NCBI GenBank assembly: GCA_017399685.1 | Contig: JAFQBM010000047.1 | Location: 1-39,736 of the forward strand | Source of the DNA: Lachnospiraceae bacterium | Lineage (GTDB): Bacteria > Bacillota > Clostridia > Lachnospirales > Lachnospiraceae | Reading direction: 5' to 3' | Length of the DNA: 39,736 nt | Shown here: piece after piece, positions 16,395 to 25,016 of the stretch | Numbering within the stretch: the first letter of the stretch is position 1 | How the letters are laid out: the number at the start of each line of letters is the position of its first letter | The notes under the pieces: model-generated | Told to the model about the DNA's origin: nothing | The model's database searches: none | Seen by the model: the letters and a program-made list of their open reading frames with translations, nothing else | Translations under genes and position numbers: made by a program

Positions 16395-17621
16395 ATGACT
16401 TATCATAGAAGAAAAAGGGGGCAAAAAAAAGGAGTCGGGGGAATCTGGATTCCCATTGTACTACTGGCGATTTTATTGGTGTTGGCAGTAATCCTGTTTA
16501 TGGTGGCAGATAAACGTTATAGGGAACAAAACAAAGCTCTTTATGCAGATGAGATGGAGTTTTATCTAAGCTGTATGGAACAGGAGAAAGAATGGATTGC
16601 AACGCAGCAAGGAGAAGAAGGAGCGATTTATCTTTATGATTTAGGAGAAGATGAATCCGGTTCGGTGGTTCCTTATTTTTCCTGTTTGGCAGCCCTTGGA
16701 ATGCTGGCCGGCGAACCAGGGGAGGAAGAACTTCAGTTTGTAGAGAATTATTTGGTCTGGCATACGGAGGAATTGGTAAAATCAGATGGAATCATAAGTG
16801 ATTACCGGGTAACACCAGAGGGATTGGAATCCAAAGATTCCTATGATTCGGTGGATTCTTATATTGCTTTATACTTAAATCTTCTTGCGACTTATTTAGA
16901 AAAGGGTGGAAGTTTAGAACAGATTCCTTATGTGGAAGAGGCTGTGGAAGTTTGTGTATTGAGACTTATGGAGTTAAGCTGGAATGGACTGACGAAGGTT
17001 TCAGAAGAAAAAGAAGTGTATTATCTGATGGATAATTTGGAGATTTTGGAAGCCTATGAAAAAATGGCTGTACTCATGAATTCGGAAAATGAAGAAGTAG
17101 AAAATTGGGAAAACAAAGATAGTCTTGAAACCTTTTTTAAACAGGCAGTGAAAGCAAGCAGAGAAGAAATAAAAGAATATTTCTGGAACTCAGAGGAAGA
17201 AAGATTTGAAATAGGAATGGACTCGGATTTTTCGTATTTGGATTTTCATGGAATGGAAGAATTTTATCCTTATGCCATTGCCCAGGTATACCCGGTGGCT
17301 TGTGGAACGTATCTTATAGATAAGGAAAAGATAGAGGAATTATATTTGGAACTTTCCCAGGAACACTCCTGGCAGGATTTAAGCATGGAGGAAGATTTTG
17401 AATGGCCGGTGCTTTCCTATATTGCAGTAAAGCTTGGGGATATAGAAAGTGCAGAAGAATATTTAGAGAACTACCGAAGGGAATATGCAGAGGACAGAGA
17501 ATATCCCTTCAATACCTCCGATGCCGGATGGGCAGTGAGAACCTATGCCCAATTATATGATTATTATGAAGAAAAAGCCAATCAAGGGCTGTTGGATTTA
17601 TTTGTAGAAAAGATAAAATAA
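16395..17621 (+). CDS. Membrane-anchored six-hairpin glycosidase-like protein
   Basis: A 408-residue protein with a very basic N-terminus, one signal-anchor helix (WIPIVLLAILLVLAVILFMV) and an extracytoplasmic all-alpha domain. ATG 16395 has GGGAGG 5 nt before it; upstream ATG 16359 overlaps CotH and lacks one. The domain has repeated helical hairpins and is clearly homologous to the secreted protein at 25966-27606: W-x-x-TQQ followed by GA, PYFSCLAALG near PYFSEIVAIA, SYDSVDSYIALY near SYDSTDSYSALF, YYLMDNLE near MYLMDNAE, and YPYAIAQVYPVACG near YPCATAQMFPILYG. The shape suggests an (alpha/alpha)6 glycoside-hydrolase-type fold. No specific GH family is assigned. A polymer-trimming or polymer-binding role is inferred from the operon. 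Confidence 0.65.
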   Translation: MTYHRRKRGQKKGVGGIWIPIVLLAILLVLAVILFMVADKRYREQNKALYADEMEFYLSCMEQEKEWIATQQGEEGAIYLYDLGEDESGSVVPYFSCLAALGMLAGEPGEEELQFVENYLVWHTEELVKSDGIISDYRVTPEGLESKDSYDSVDSYIALYLNLLATYLEKGGSLEQIPYVEEAVEVCVLRLMELSWNGLTKVSEEKEVYYLMDNLEILEAYEKMAVLMNSENEEVENWENKDSLETFFKQAVKASREEIKEYFWNSEEERFEIGMDSDFSYLDFHGMEEFYPYAIAQVYPVACGTYLIDKEKIEELYLELSQEHSWQDLSMEEDFEWPVLSYIAVKLGDIESAEEYLENYRREYAEDREYPFNTSDAGWAVRTYAQLYDYYEEKANQGLLDLFVEKIK

Positions 17622-17652
17622 TAAAGGAATCAACATAAGAAAGGGTGTTAGT

Positions 17653-18768
17653 ATGATAAAAGTAATGAGCGTATTTGGAACCAGACCAGAGGCCATTAAG
17701 ATGTGTCCACTGGTAAAGCAGTTTGAAAATGAGGAAGAAATTGAAAGCATTGTATGTTTGACGGGACAGCACAGAGAAATGCTGCAGCAGGTCATTGATA
17801 TCTTTGGAACAAAGGTACACTATAATCTGGACATTATGCAGCCAAGACAGACATTGACTACGATTACAACCTCTGTTCTTGAGAAAATGGAATCTGTGTT
17901 GGAAAAAGAAAAGCCGGATATTGTTTTGGTGCATGGTGACACTACGACTTCCTTTGTGGCAGCATTGGCAGCATTCTACCAGAAGATTCCGGTAGGTCAT
18001 GTGGAAGCGGGACTTAGAACCTTCGATAAGTTTTCTCCATTTCCGGAAGAGATGAACCGTTGTCTCACTGGCAGAATTGCCAGCCTGCATTTCGCACCGA
18101 CAGAAAATAATAAGACAAATCTGGAAAATGAAAATATCAAAGAAGAGGTTTATGTTACAGGAAATACGGTAATCGATGCTTTTTCTACTACCGTAAAAAA
18201 AGAATATGAATACAAAGATGAGGATTTGAAAAAGATTGATTTTACAGGGAAACGTTGTATTTTAATGACGGCTCACAGAAGAGAAAATCTTGGAGAGCCT
18301 CTTCAAAATATTTGCAATGCAGTAAAGAGAATCGTCATGGAATATCCGGATATCGAGGTGGTATATCCGGTACATATGAATCCTGCGGTCAGAGAAACGG
18401 CACAGAAGATTTTAGGAGAACTGGACAGAGTACATTTAATCCATCCTTTAGATGTGGAAGATATGCACAATCTTATGGCAAGAAGCTTCCTTGTTATGAC
18501 GGATTCCGGCGGATTACAGGAAGAAGCACCAGCCTGTGGTGTACCGGTATTGGTACTACGGACAGAAACAGAGCGTCCGGAAGCCGTAGAAGCAGGTACT
18601 GTTAAGGTAGTTGGTGTAGAGGAAGATGCTATTTTTGAAAATGCAAAGACTCTTCTAACTAATACAGAGGAATACGAAAAAATGGCGAAGGCGGTAAATC
18701 CTTATGGAGATGGATATGCCAGTGAAAGAATTGCTAAGATATTAATTGAGTGGAATCAGAAAAAGTAG
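17653..18768 (+). CDS. wecB: UDP-N-acetylglucosamine 2-epimerase (non-hydrolysing)
   Basis: Converts UDP-GlcNAc to UDP-ManNAc in the cytoplasm. The 371-residue length is typical. All expected blocks are present: VFGTRPEAIKMCPL, TGQHREML, VHGDTTTS, GHVEAGLRTFDKFSPFPEE with the following MNR, MTAHRRENLGE, PVHMNPAVRE and MTDSGGLQEEAP. The SD AAAGGGTG precedes the ATG, 31 nt after the previous stop, and no terminator is seen in the gap. As the last gene of the polymer operon it may supply ManNAc for the GT2 enzyme. It could instead feed wall teichoic acid linkage units, as MnaA does in other Firmicutes. Assignment is firm; pathway is inferred. Confidence 0.95.
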   Translation: MIKVMSVFGTRPEAIKMCPLVKQFENEEEIESIVCLTGQHREMLQQVIDIFGTKVHYNLDIMQPRQTLTTITTSVLEKMESVLEKEKPDIVLVHGDTTTSFVAALAAFYQKIPVGHVEAGLRTFDKFSPFPEEMNRCLTGRIASLHFAPTENNKTNLENENIKEEVYVTGNTVIDAFSTTVKKEYEYKDEDLKKIDFTGKRCILMTAHRRENLGEPLQNICNAVKRIVMEYPDIEVVYPVHMNPAVRETAQKILGELDRVHLIHPLDVEDMHNLMARSFLVMTDSGGLQEEAPACGVPVLVLRTETERPEAVEAGTVKVVGVEEDAIFENAKTLLTNTEEYEKMAKAVNPYGDGYASERIAKILIEWNQKK

Positions 18769-18781
18769 AAAACTTATGGAG

Positions 18782-18810
18782 TTGCCTTTTAAAAACAAAT
18801 TCGTTATACT
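18782..18810 (+). promoter_or_regulatory. Promoter of the AAA/nuclease-like gene
   Basis: TTGCCT (18782-18787) and TATACT (18805-18810) are separated by exactly 17 bp, 38 bp before the ATG. This gives the AAA/nuclease-like gene its own sigma-A-type promoter, independent of the polymer operon. Confidence 0.65.
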
Positions 18811-18847
18811 AACCATAATAAACAAGAGAGCCTTTGAAAGGATGTGA

Positions 18848-20539
18848 ATGGATATGGGGAACAATGTAGCAATTGGAATACAGGATTTTGCAAAATTAAG
18901 GGGACAGAATTATTTTTATATTGATAAAACCTTCTTTATTAAGGAATGGTGGGAAAGCGGGGATGATGTAACATTAATTACCCGTCCAAGACGTTTTGGA
19001 AAAACACTGAATATGTCCATGATAGAAGAGTTCTTTTCCGTGAATTATGCTGGGAGAGGGGATTTGTTTGACGGGCTTTCTATATGGAAAGACGAGAAGT
19101 ATAGAAATCTGCAAGGAACCTACCCGGTTATTAGCTTGTCTTTTGCCAATGTAAAGGAAAATAATTATGAATCGGCAAAGCTTCGAATCTATCAGCTTCT
19201 TATGGAACTATATGATAAAAATAATTACCTTTTAAACAGCGGTCTGCTGACAGCGAACGAAAAGGAATACTATCTGTCCATAAAAACGGATATGAAAGAA
19301 GTGGATGCAACCATAGCAATTTATAAAATGGCAGATTTTTTAAGCCGTTATTATAAAAAAAAGACGATTATCCTGTTAGATGAGTACGATACTCCTATGC
19401 AGGAGGCTTACGTTCATGGATATTGGGACGAACTGGTATTTTTTATAAGAAATCTTTTTCATTCCGCCTTCAAAACAAATCCATACATGGAAAGAGGTAT
19501 TATGACCGGAATTACCAGAGTGAGTAAAGAATCGGTTTTTTCGGATTTGAATAATTTGGAAGTGGTAACAACTACATCGAATAAATATGCAAAAGCCTTT
19601 GGTTTTACAGAGGAAGAAGTATTTTTGGCATTGGATGTATGTGGATTGGGGAAAGAAAAAGAAAAAGTGAAGGACTGGTATGATGGTTTTGTGTTTGGTG
19701 AACAGGAAGATATCTATAATCCATGGTCCATACTGAATTTTTTAAATAAAGGTAAATATGAAATTTACTGGGCGAATACTAGTTCCAACAGTTTGGTAAG
19801 CAAGTTAATCCGGGAGGGTGGAGAAGAGATTAAGCAGTCCATGGAACAGCTGTTAAAAGGAGAACGTTTATTTTACCCTATTGATGAGCAGATTGTATAT
19901 AACCAGTTAGATAATAATGAGGAGGCTGTCTGGAGTCTGTTGGTGGCAAGCGGTTATCTGAAAATTCTGGATTACGAAGAGATAGATATAGTAGAGAAAC
20001 TGCCGGATTATGAATTGACCATAACCAATAAGGAAGTTTTGTTTATGTTCCGCAACATGGTTAGTGGCTGGTTTACACCTGCGAAGTCTTCCTATCATGG
20101 TTTCTTAAAATCCATGCTTGCAAATGACCTGGAAATCATGAATAAATATATGAACAATATTGTCCTACAGACTTTCAGCTATTTTGATACCGGAAACGGT
20201 GTACTTGGTGACGAACCGGAACGGTTTTACCATGGTTTTGTATTAGGTTTATTAGTGGATTTAAGAGGGGATTATGTGATAACCTCAAATCGGGAAAGCG
20301 GTTATGGAAGGTACGATGTAATGTTAGAACCGCTGGACAAAAACAAAGATGCTTTTATTCTGGAGTTTAAAGTTCATAACCCGAAAAATGAGAAAAGTAT
20401 GGAAGAAACAGTTGAAAAAGCCCTTTTGCAAATTGAGGAAAAACAATATGAAGCAAACCTTATTTCAAAGGGAATTTCAAAAGACAGAATCCGTAAATAT
20501 GGTTTTGCCTTTAAAGGGAAAAATGTATTGATAGGATAA
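18848..20539 (+). CDS. AAA-ATPase-like / PD-(D/E)XK nuclease-domain protein (DUF1703 type), complete
   Basis: A 563-residue cytoplasmic protein. SD AAAGGATGTG precedes the ATG. The N-terminal AAA-ATPase-like domain (about 1-280) begins GIQDFAKLRGQNYFYIDKT and carries a Walker A-type RPRRFGKTLNMSM and a Walker B-type IILLDEYDTPM. A middle helical region follows (about 290-430). The C-terminal nuclease-like domain has FSYFDTG, GDEPERFYHGFVLGLLVDLR, then D of RYDVMLEP and ExK of ILEFKV. It is a close relative of the partial gene at the left edge. The family is abundant and often multicopy in gut Clostridia and Bacteroidetes; the substrate and role are unknown. Possible roles include defence or mobile-element housekeeping, but nothing adjacent shows which. 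Confidence 0.85.
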   Translation: MDMGNNVAIGIQDFAKLRGQNYFYIDKTFFIKEWWESGDDVTLITRPRRFGKTLNMSMIEEFFSVNYAGRGDLFDGLSIWKDEKYRNLQGTYPVISLSFANVKENNYESAKLRIYQLLMELYDKNNYLLNSGLLTANEKEYYLSIKTDMKEVDATIAIYKMADFLSRYYKKKTIILLDEYDTPMQEAYVHGYWDELVFFIRNLFHSAFKTNPYMERGIMTGITRVSKESVFSDLNNLEVVTTTSNKYAKAFGFTEEEVFLALDVCGLGKEKEKVKDWYDGFVFGEQEDIYNPWSILNFLNKGKYEIYWANTSSNSLVSKLIREGGEEIKQSMEQLLKGERLFYPIDEQIVYNQLDNNEEAVWSLLVASGYLKILDYEEIDIVEKLPDYELTITNKEVLFMFRNMVSGWFTPAKSSYHGFLKSMLANDLEIMNKYMNNIVLQTFSYFDTGNGVLGDEPERFYHGFVLGLLVDLRGDYVITSNRESGYGRYDVMLEPLDKNKDAFILEFKVHNPKNEKSMEETVEKALLQIEEKQYEANLISKGISKDRIRKYGFAFKGKNVLIG

Positions 20540-20598
20540 GAAAGGGAAGTACTCGGAACGTTCTTATATGAGGATAATTTGAGTATATGTAAGCTACA

Positions 20599-21312
20599 AT
20601 GTACCATATTGCTATATGTGATGATGAAAAAGAAATTTTAAATGAAATCCTAAGAAAAATCAAGATAAGTTTTGAAGAAAAGGAGATTCCGGCAGAATAT
20701 GTTCCAATGAATGATGCAAGGGCATTGATGGAGTTTCTTCAAAAACAAACGGTGGATGTATTGTTTTTGGATATTGATATGCCTTATTTTAGCGGAATGG
20801 ATATTGCCGGATTTATTCGGGAAAAAGGATTAAAAACCATATTGGTTTTTGTTACCAGCCATGATACTTTGGTTTATCAGACCTTTGCTTACCGTCCTTT
20901 TGGTTTTATCAGAAAAACCCACATGGATGAAGAACTGAAAGAAGTGACAGAACGAATCTGTAAGGAACTGATGGATAGAAAACAGGAACTGCTTCTTGCG
21001 AAAGGTCAGGAAATCACCCGAATCCGAATCAAGGATATTTTCTATATCGAAGCAGAAGGAAATTACCTTAATATTTTCGGCAAGCATGGTGTAATAAAAT
21101 ACAGGGAAACCATGACTAATATGGAAACGGAATTATCCGGGAAAGGATTTATCCGCTGCCATAAGGGATATCTGGTGCATTCAGAATATATAGAAAAGAT
21201 AAGAAGTGCGGAAGTTGAAGTAGTATGTGGAGAGGAAATTACCATTATTCCAATTGGAAGAAGTTATGAAAAAGAGGTAAAAAGAAAGATTATGGAATTA
21301 CTTCGGAATTAA
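20599..21312 (+). CDS. LytTR-family response regulator (AgrA-like)
   Basis: A 237-residue DNA-binding response regulator. The receiver (1-120) starts HIAICDDEKEI and has the acidic pocket and phospho-acceptor Asp in VLFLDIDMPYFSGMD. The LytTR domain (about 135-235) includes IRIKDIFYIEAEGNYLNI, FIRCHKGYLVHSEYIEKI and IPIGRSYEKEVKRKI. LytTR regulators bind pairs of direct repeats about two helical turns apart. The ATG gives the canonical start, although the ribosome binding site is weak. It pairs with the kinase 28 nt downstream. Possible targets within the window are the ABC exporter that follows and, by repeat spacing, the promoter at 7704-7771. No AgrB/AgrD-type peptide genes are present, so a peptide signal would have to come from elsewhere. 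Confidence 0.92.
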   Translation: MYHIAICDDEKEILNEILRKIKISFEEKEIPAEYVPMNDARALMEFLQKQTVDVLFLDIDMPYFSGMDIAGFIREKGLKTILVFVTSHDTLVYQTFAYRPFGFIRKTHMDEELKEVTERICKELMDRKQELLLAKGQEITRIRIKDIFYIEAEGNYLNIFGKHGVIKYRETMTNMETELSGKGFIRCHKGYLVHSEYIEKIRSAEVEVVCGEEITIIPIGRSYEKEVKRKIMELLRN

Positions 21313-21340
21313 ATAAAAAAGAGAGAGCAGGTCAGAGTGA

Positions 21341-22141
21341 ATGAAGATAGCAATAGGCATTATCTTATTTAGTGTTGTATTGGAAATGGTTTTACTTCTA
21401 AGGCTGGCAAGACTTAAGAAACAAGAGAAAACTCAATATGAAAAAGCAGACCGGATGCTGACAGAATGCATTGCTAAAAATCTGGATATGGAAAAGATGT
21501 TAGCTGAAATGGGTCAGGATTATAAAAAACAGCAGGTTATGGAAGAAGAAATTCGGAAAATCCAGGAACAGAGTCGGCTTTTAAAACACGATATGAAGAA
21601 TCATACCTTGGTAATGCTTTCTTATCTGGAAGAAGGAAGAGTGGAAGATGCAAAAAAGTATGCCGGAGAGATACTAAATAAGCTGAACAAAATGTATACC
21701 TATGTGAATGTAGGAAACTCTCTGTTAAATTATGTGATAAATCATAAACTCTCCAGTGCCCGGGAACAGGGAATTGAGATAAAGGCAGAGATTGAAAATC
21801 TTGCATTTGAATACATGGATAGTGTAGATTTTTCCGCCCTGCTTAATAACATACTGGACAATGCCATTGAGGGGGCGTTAGCTTCCAAGGAAAAGAAATT
21901 AGAGGTCAATATTTCCTATCAAAAAGGCTTTGACCGTATTACAGTAAAAAACAGCATAGATAATTCTGTGATAGAACAAAACCCGGAATTTGCTTCCACA
22001 AAGGAAGAATCCGGTCATGGATATGGAATGAAGCAGATTCGGCATATTACCGAGAAACAGGATGGAATCTTAGATATTTATGAAAAAAATGGAATGTTTG
22101 TGGTAAGTGTCATGTTTTCATCTCGTCGTTTATCACAGTAG
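21341..22141 (+). CDS. AgrC-like GHKL sensor histidine kinase with a minimal sensor region
   Basis: A 266-residue kinase with only one N-terminal helix (IAIGIILFSVVLEMVLLLRL), then a coiled coil (about 25-85) and the kinase core. The phospho-acceptor His is in LLKHDMKNHT, the HDxxNH-type box of the AgrC/CitB-like group. The GHKL ATPase has NILDNAIEGAL and GHGYGMKQI. Typical AgrC-type kinases carry five to seven membrane helices; this one has lost that domain, so it may sense inside the membrane, through a partner such as the ABC permease, or in the cytoplasm. It is 28 nt from its regulator. A terminator follows at once. Confidence 0.9.
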   Translation: MKIAIGIILFSVVLEMVLLLRLARLKKQEKTQYEKADRMLTECIAKNLDMEKMLAEMGQDYKKQQVMEEEIRKIQEQSRLLKHDMKNHTLVMLSYLEEGRVEDAKKYAGEILNKLNKMYTYVNVGNSLLNYVINHKLSSAREQGIEIKAEIENLAFEYMDSVDFSALLNNILDNAIEGALASKEKKLEVNISYQKGFDRITVKNSIDNSVIEQNPEFASTKEESGHGYGMKQIRHITEKQDGILDIYEKNGMFVVSVMFSSRRLSQ

Positions 22142-22152
22142 AAAAGTCGTTT

Positions 22153-22185
22153 ATCCCACATGCATTGACGTGTGGGATTTTTTTT
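22153..22185 (+). terminator. Intrinsic terminator after the two-component genes
   Basis: A 10-bp stem (22153-22162 with 22169-22178) with a 6-nt loop, followed by a run of eight T. It rules out an upstream start near 22165 for the next gene. It may be partial, because the ABC genes begin only 60 nt later with no obvious promoter. Confidence 0.85.
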
Positions 22186-22245
22186 CGTAGGATAAGGCTA
22201 GCAAACAGCGAAAGGGGTAGGAAAGATGGAAAGGAGGCGGAATCT

Positions 22246-23163
22246 GTGATTGTATTGAAGGAGATTGAAAAAGCATTAGGAAAGAAAATTGTGTTAAAGA
22301 ACTTATCTTTTCACATTGCTTTCGGCGAAAAAGTGGGAATCATTGGTTTAAACGGAGCAGGAAAAACCACTCTGATGAATGTAATTTCAGGTATTTTAAA
22401 GCCGGATAAGGGTTTTATCCGGGTAAATGGAGTGGAAAGTCCCATGGAACATCATCATGCACTAAGAAATATAGCTTATATTTCAGGAACCAGGCCTCAA
22501 CTGTGGAAGGATTTGAAAATCAAGGACTCCTACGAACATTGTCAGAAAATGTATCAGATTGACAAAGAAACTGCCAAATGCAGGTTGAATGCGTTGGATG
22601 AAATATTTGAGGTAAAGCCTTTTTTAACCGCAGTGCCAAACAGTCTGTCACTAGGGGAGAGAATGCGTTGTGAACTGGTATATGGGTTATTGGCAGAGCC
22701 TGAGATTTTGATGCTGGATGAGGCTTTGATTGGTCTGGATGTGTCCATCAAACATAAAATCATGGGGTATTTTGAACAGTGCAGAATGGAAAAGAAATCC
22801 ACCATGCTGTTTACCAGTCATAATCTCTTAGAAGTGGAAAAACTTTGTGACAGAGTGATTCTCTTAGATAAAGGGGAAATTATATTTGACGGAAGTATAA
22901 AACGGATGATGAAAGAATTCGCCCCACTTTATCGTATAGAAGTGAAGTTTGAAGGGAATCTTCCGGATTTTGAGGATTTGCCATTAGAGAAATTTTATTA
23001 TGAGCATGGAGTTTTGGAAGTGGTATTCGACAAGCAGAAAATTGAAACAACACAACTCATAAAACACATAATGGAAAAATGCACCGTAAAAGATGTAAAA
23101 ATAAAAGAACCCGACTTAGAAGATACCATAAAAAAGATATATAATGGCAGAAAAAGGTCGTAA
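22246..23163 (+). CDS. ABC transporter ATP-binding protein
   Basis: A 305-residue ATPase. The GTG at 22246 is chosen because AAGGAGG ends 8 nt before it; the longer frame begins within the terminator. Motifs: Walker A GLNGAGKTT, Q-loop GTRPQLW, signature LSLGERMRCE, Walker B ILMLDEALIGLD (DEA instead of the usual DEP), and H-loop FTSHN. A C-terminal extension of about 90 residues follows. It is the first of four genes that together form an exporter with two different ATPases and two different permeases. The substrate is unknown. The neighbouring LytTR/AgrC pair suggests an antimicrobial peptide, lipid or signal. Confidence 0.9.
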   Translation: MIVLKEIEKALGKKIVLKNLSFHIAFGEKVGIIGLNGAGKTTLMNVISGILKPDKGFIRVNGVESPMEHHHALRNIAYISGTRPQLWKDLKIKDSYEHCQKMYQIDKETAKCRLNALDEIFEVKPFLTAVPNSLSLGERMRCELVYGLLAEPEILMLDEALIGLDVSIKHKIMGYFEQCRMEKKSTMLFTSHNLLEVEKLCDRVILLDKGEIIFDGSIKRMMKEFAPLYRIEVKFEGNLPDFEDLPLEKFYYEHGVLEVVFDKQKIETTQLIKHIMEKCTVKDVKIKEPDLEDTIKKIYNGRKRS

Positions 23164-23191
23164 TCTTATAAAAAAGAAAGGAAAAACTTAG

Positions 23192-24160
23192 ATGGAACCT
23201 ATCATTGAAGTAAAGAATATCAAAAAATATTATAAAGTCGCGAAACGGGAAAAAGGTCTTGGAGCAACCATAAAAAATCTGTTTCATAGAAAATATGAAA
23301 TAAAAAAAGCGGTGAATGATATCAGTTTTTCTATTAAAAAAGGAGAAATTGTAGGATTTATCGGACCAAATGGTGCTGGAAAGTCCACCACCATTAAGAT
23401 GTTGTCCGGAATTCTGTATCCGGATGAGGGAGGAATAAAAATTAACGGTTATATCCCTTATAAGCAGCGAAAACAGTATGTGAAACATATCGGAGTCGTA
23501 TTTGGACAAAAGTCCCAGCTTAATTGGGATTTGCCTTTGATTGAAAGCTTTGAACTTATGAAATACATTTACAAAATCCCTGAAAAGGTTTATGAAGAGA
23601 ATTTGAATAAGTTTACGCAGTTGCTGGATATGAAGGATTTTATCAATCAGCCCGTAAGACAGTTATCCTTGGGACAAAGAATGAGAGGAGATATTGTGGC
23701 AGCACTGCTGCATTCACCTCAAATTGTATTTTTTGATGAACCCACTATCGGTTTGGATGTAGTGGCAAAGGAAAAAATACGGGATTTTATAAAATATATG
23801 AATGAAACAGAACAGACCACCATTATTTTCACCACCCACGACATGCAGGATATCGAAAAAGTATGCGACCGTCTGATTATTATTGATACGGGAAAGAAAA
23901 TATACGATGGCAGCATTGTGGAAATCAAGAATAAATATGCAAATTCTAAAACCATAGAAATATGGCTGGAGGATGGGAAAAAAGAAGTAAAAACCTTTGA
24001 TGTGAATCAGACCCCTATGAATGAAGTCATGGAGGAATTATTTTCTAAATACCATATTAAAGATATTTCCATCTGTGAGCCGGAAATTGACGGAATTGTT
24101 CGGGATATTTATGAAAAAAGGGTTTCACTAGAGCCTGTCGTTGCCGGAATGGGGGAATGA
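23192..24160 (+). CDS. ABC transporter ATP-binding protein, second subunit
   Basis: A 322-residue ATPase with Walker A GPNGAGKST, Q-loop VVFGQKSQLNW, signature LSLGQRMRGD, Walker B IVFFDEPTIGLD and H-loop FTTHD. An insertion before Walker A (KREKGLGATIKNLFHRKYE) is typical of ATPases that partner DUF990/ABC2_membrane_6 permeases. It differs enough from the first ATPase to suggest a heterodimeric nucleotide-binding pair. The gap to the previous gene is 28 nt; the next gene begins 3 nt after the stop. Confidence 0.92.
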   Translation: MEPIIEVKNIKKYYKVAKREKGLGATIKNLFHRKYEIKKAVNDISFSIKKGEIVGFIGPNGAGKSTTIKMLSGILYPDEGGIKINGYIPYKQRKQYVKHIGVVFGQKSQLNWDLPLIESFELMKYIYKIPEKVYEENLNKFTQLLDMKDFINQPVRQLSLGQRMRGDIVAALLHSPQIVFFDEPTIGLDVVAKEKIRDFIKYMNETEQTTIIFTTHDMQDIEKVCDRLIIIDTGKKIYDGSIVEIKNKYANSKTIEIWLEDGKKEVKTFDVNQTPMNEVMEELFSKYHIKDISICEPEIDGIVRDIYEKRVSLEPVVAGMGE

Positions 24161-24163
24161 TGT

Positions 24164-24952
24164 ATGAGAACATATTTAGAGTTTGCCATTAAGAAGTTTC
24201 AAAATAAGATGACATATCGATTTGATTTCTTTATGGAAATCGTGAATACCATTATTACCATAGTGGTGTATTTATGTATTTATAAGGCTTTGTATGGTGG
24301 TACAAAAGACATAGATGGAATTACATATCAAATGGTAGCAACTAATTTTGTCATTTCCATGGGGCTTTCCAATGCCTTTAAGTTTAATGAAATGTTTTTA
24401 CAGGACAAGATACATGATGGGACGATAACCAATGAGTTTTTAAAGCCTGTCAATTTTACCTTCCGGATGTTATGGGAAAATATTGGAGAAGGAGCCTTTA
24501 AAATTGTATTTAATTTTATTCCGGCATTGATATTTACTATATTTTATACCAGCTTTTGTCCACCGAAGAGTATAATAAATTTCTTGGTTATGCTGGTCAG
24601 TATCTCTCTTGGCTATCTGATTTTGTGGCTGATTAGCTTTATTGTGCAGACGTGGAGTTTCTGGCTTTTTAGTGTGTGGGGAATTATCACAATTAAAAAT
24701 GTGTTTGTAAATATTCTTTCCGGGTCATTGCTTCCGATTTGGTTTATGCCGGATTTACTTAGAAAAATCATTTCTTTTACCCCTTTTGAATCCATTTACT
24801 TCACACCGGTGCGGATTTACTTAGGAGAGTTAAGCGGAAGGGATATATTATCCGGAATGGCAATACAGATTCTGTGGATTGCGGTGCTTGCCATAGTTGC
24901 CAATGTATTTTGGAAAAAAGGTGTGAAAAAACTGGTGGTACAAGGTGGCTAA
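24164..24952 (+). CDS. ABC-2-type permease (DUF990/ABC2_membrane_6)
   Basis: A 262-residue membrane protein with about six helices. It begins with an amphipathic segment (RTYLEFAIKKFQNKMTYRFDF) just before the first helix, as in the DUF990 group. A central loop contains DGTITNEFLKPVNF, similar in position and pattern to EGRFDRLMVRPRG of the next protein; this loop is a hallmark of the group. It starts 3 nt after the ATPase stop, so the two are translationally coupled. Export function is inferred; the substrate is not predictable. Confidence 0.85.
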   Translation: MRTYLEFAIKKFQNKMTYRFDFFMEIVNTIITIVVYLCIYKALYGGTKDIDGITYQMVATNFVISMGLSNAFKFNEMFLQDKIHDGTITNEFLKPVNFTFRMLWENIGEGAFKIVFNFIPALIFTIFYTSFCPPKSIINFLVMLVSISLGYLILWLISFIVQTWSFWLFSVWGIITIKNVFVNILSGSLLPIWFMPDLLRKIISFTPFESIYFTPVRIYLGELSGRDILSGMAIQILWIAVLAIVANVFWKKGVKKLVVQGG

Positions 24953-25016
24953 GAACGAAGAAGAGTTACCTTTGAAAACAGTAGCAAAAAAAGGAACAAT
25001 GGAAAGGAAAATGTAA

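Noticed and set aside
7895-18768. Pel, cellulose or alginate operon
   Set aside because: No PelDEFG, BcsB, PilZ or AlgI homologue is present; only the GT2 enzyme and a degenerate DHHW protein are shared with such systems.
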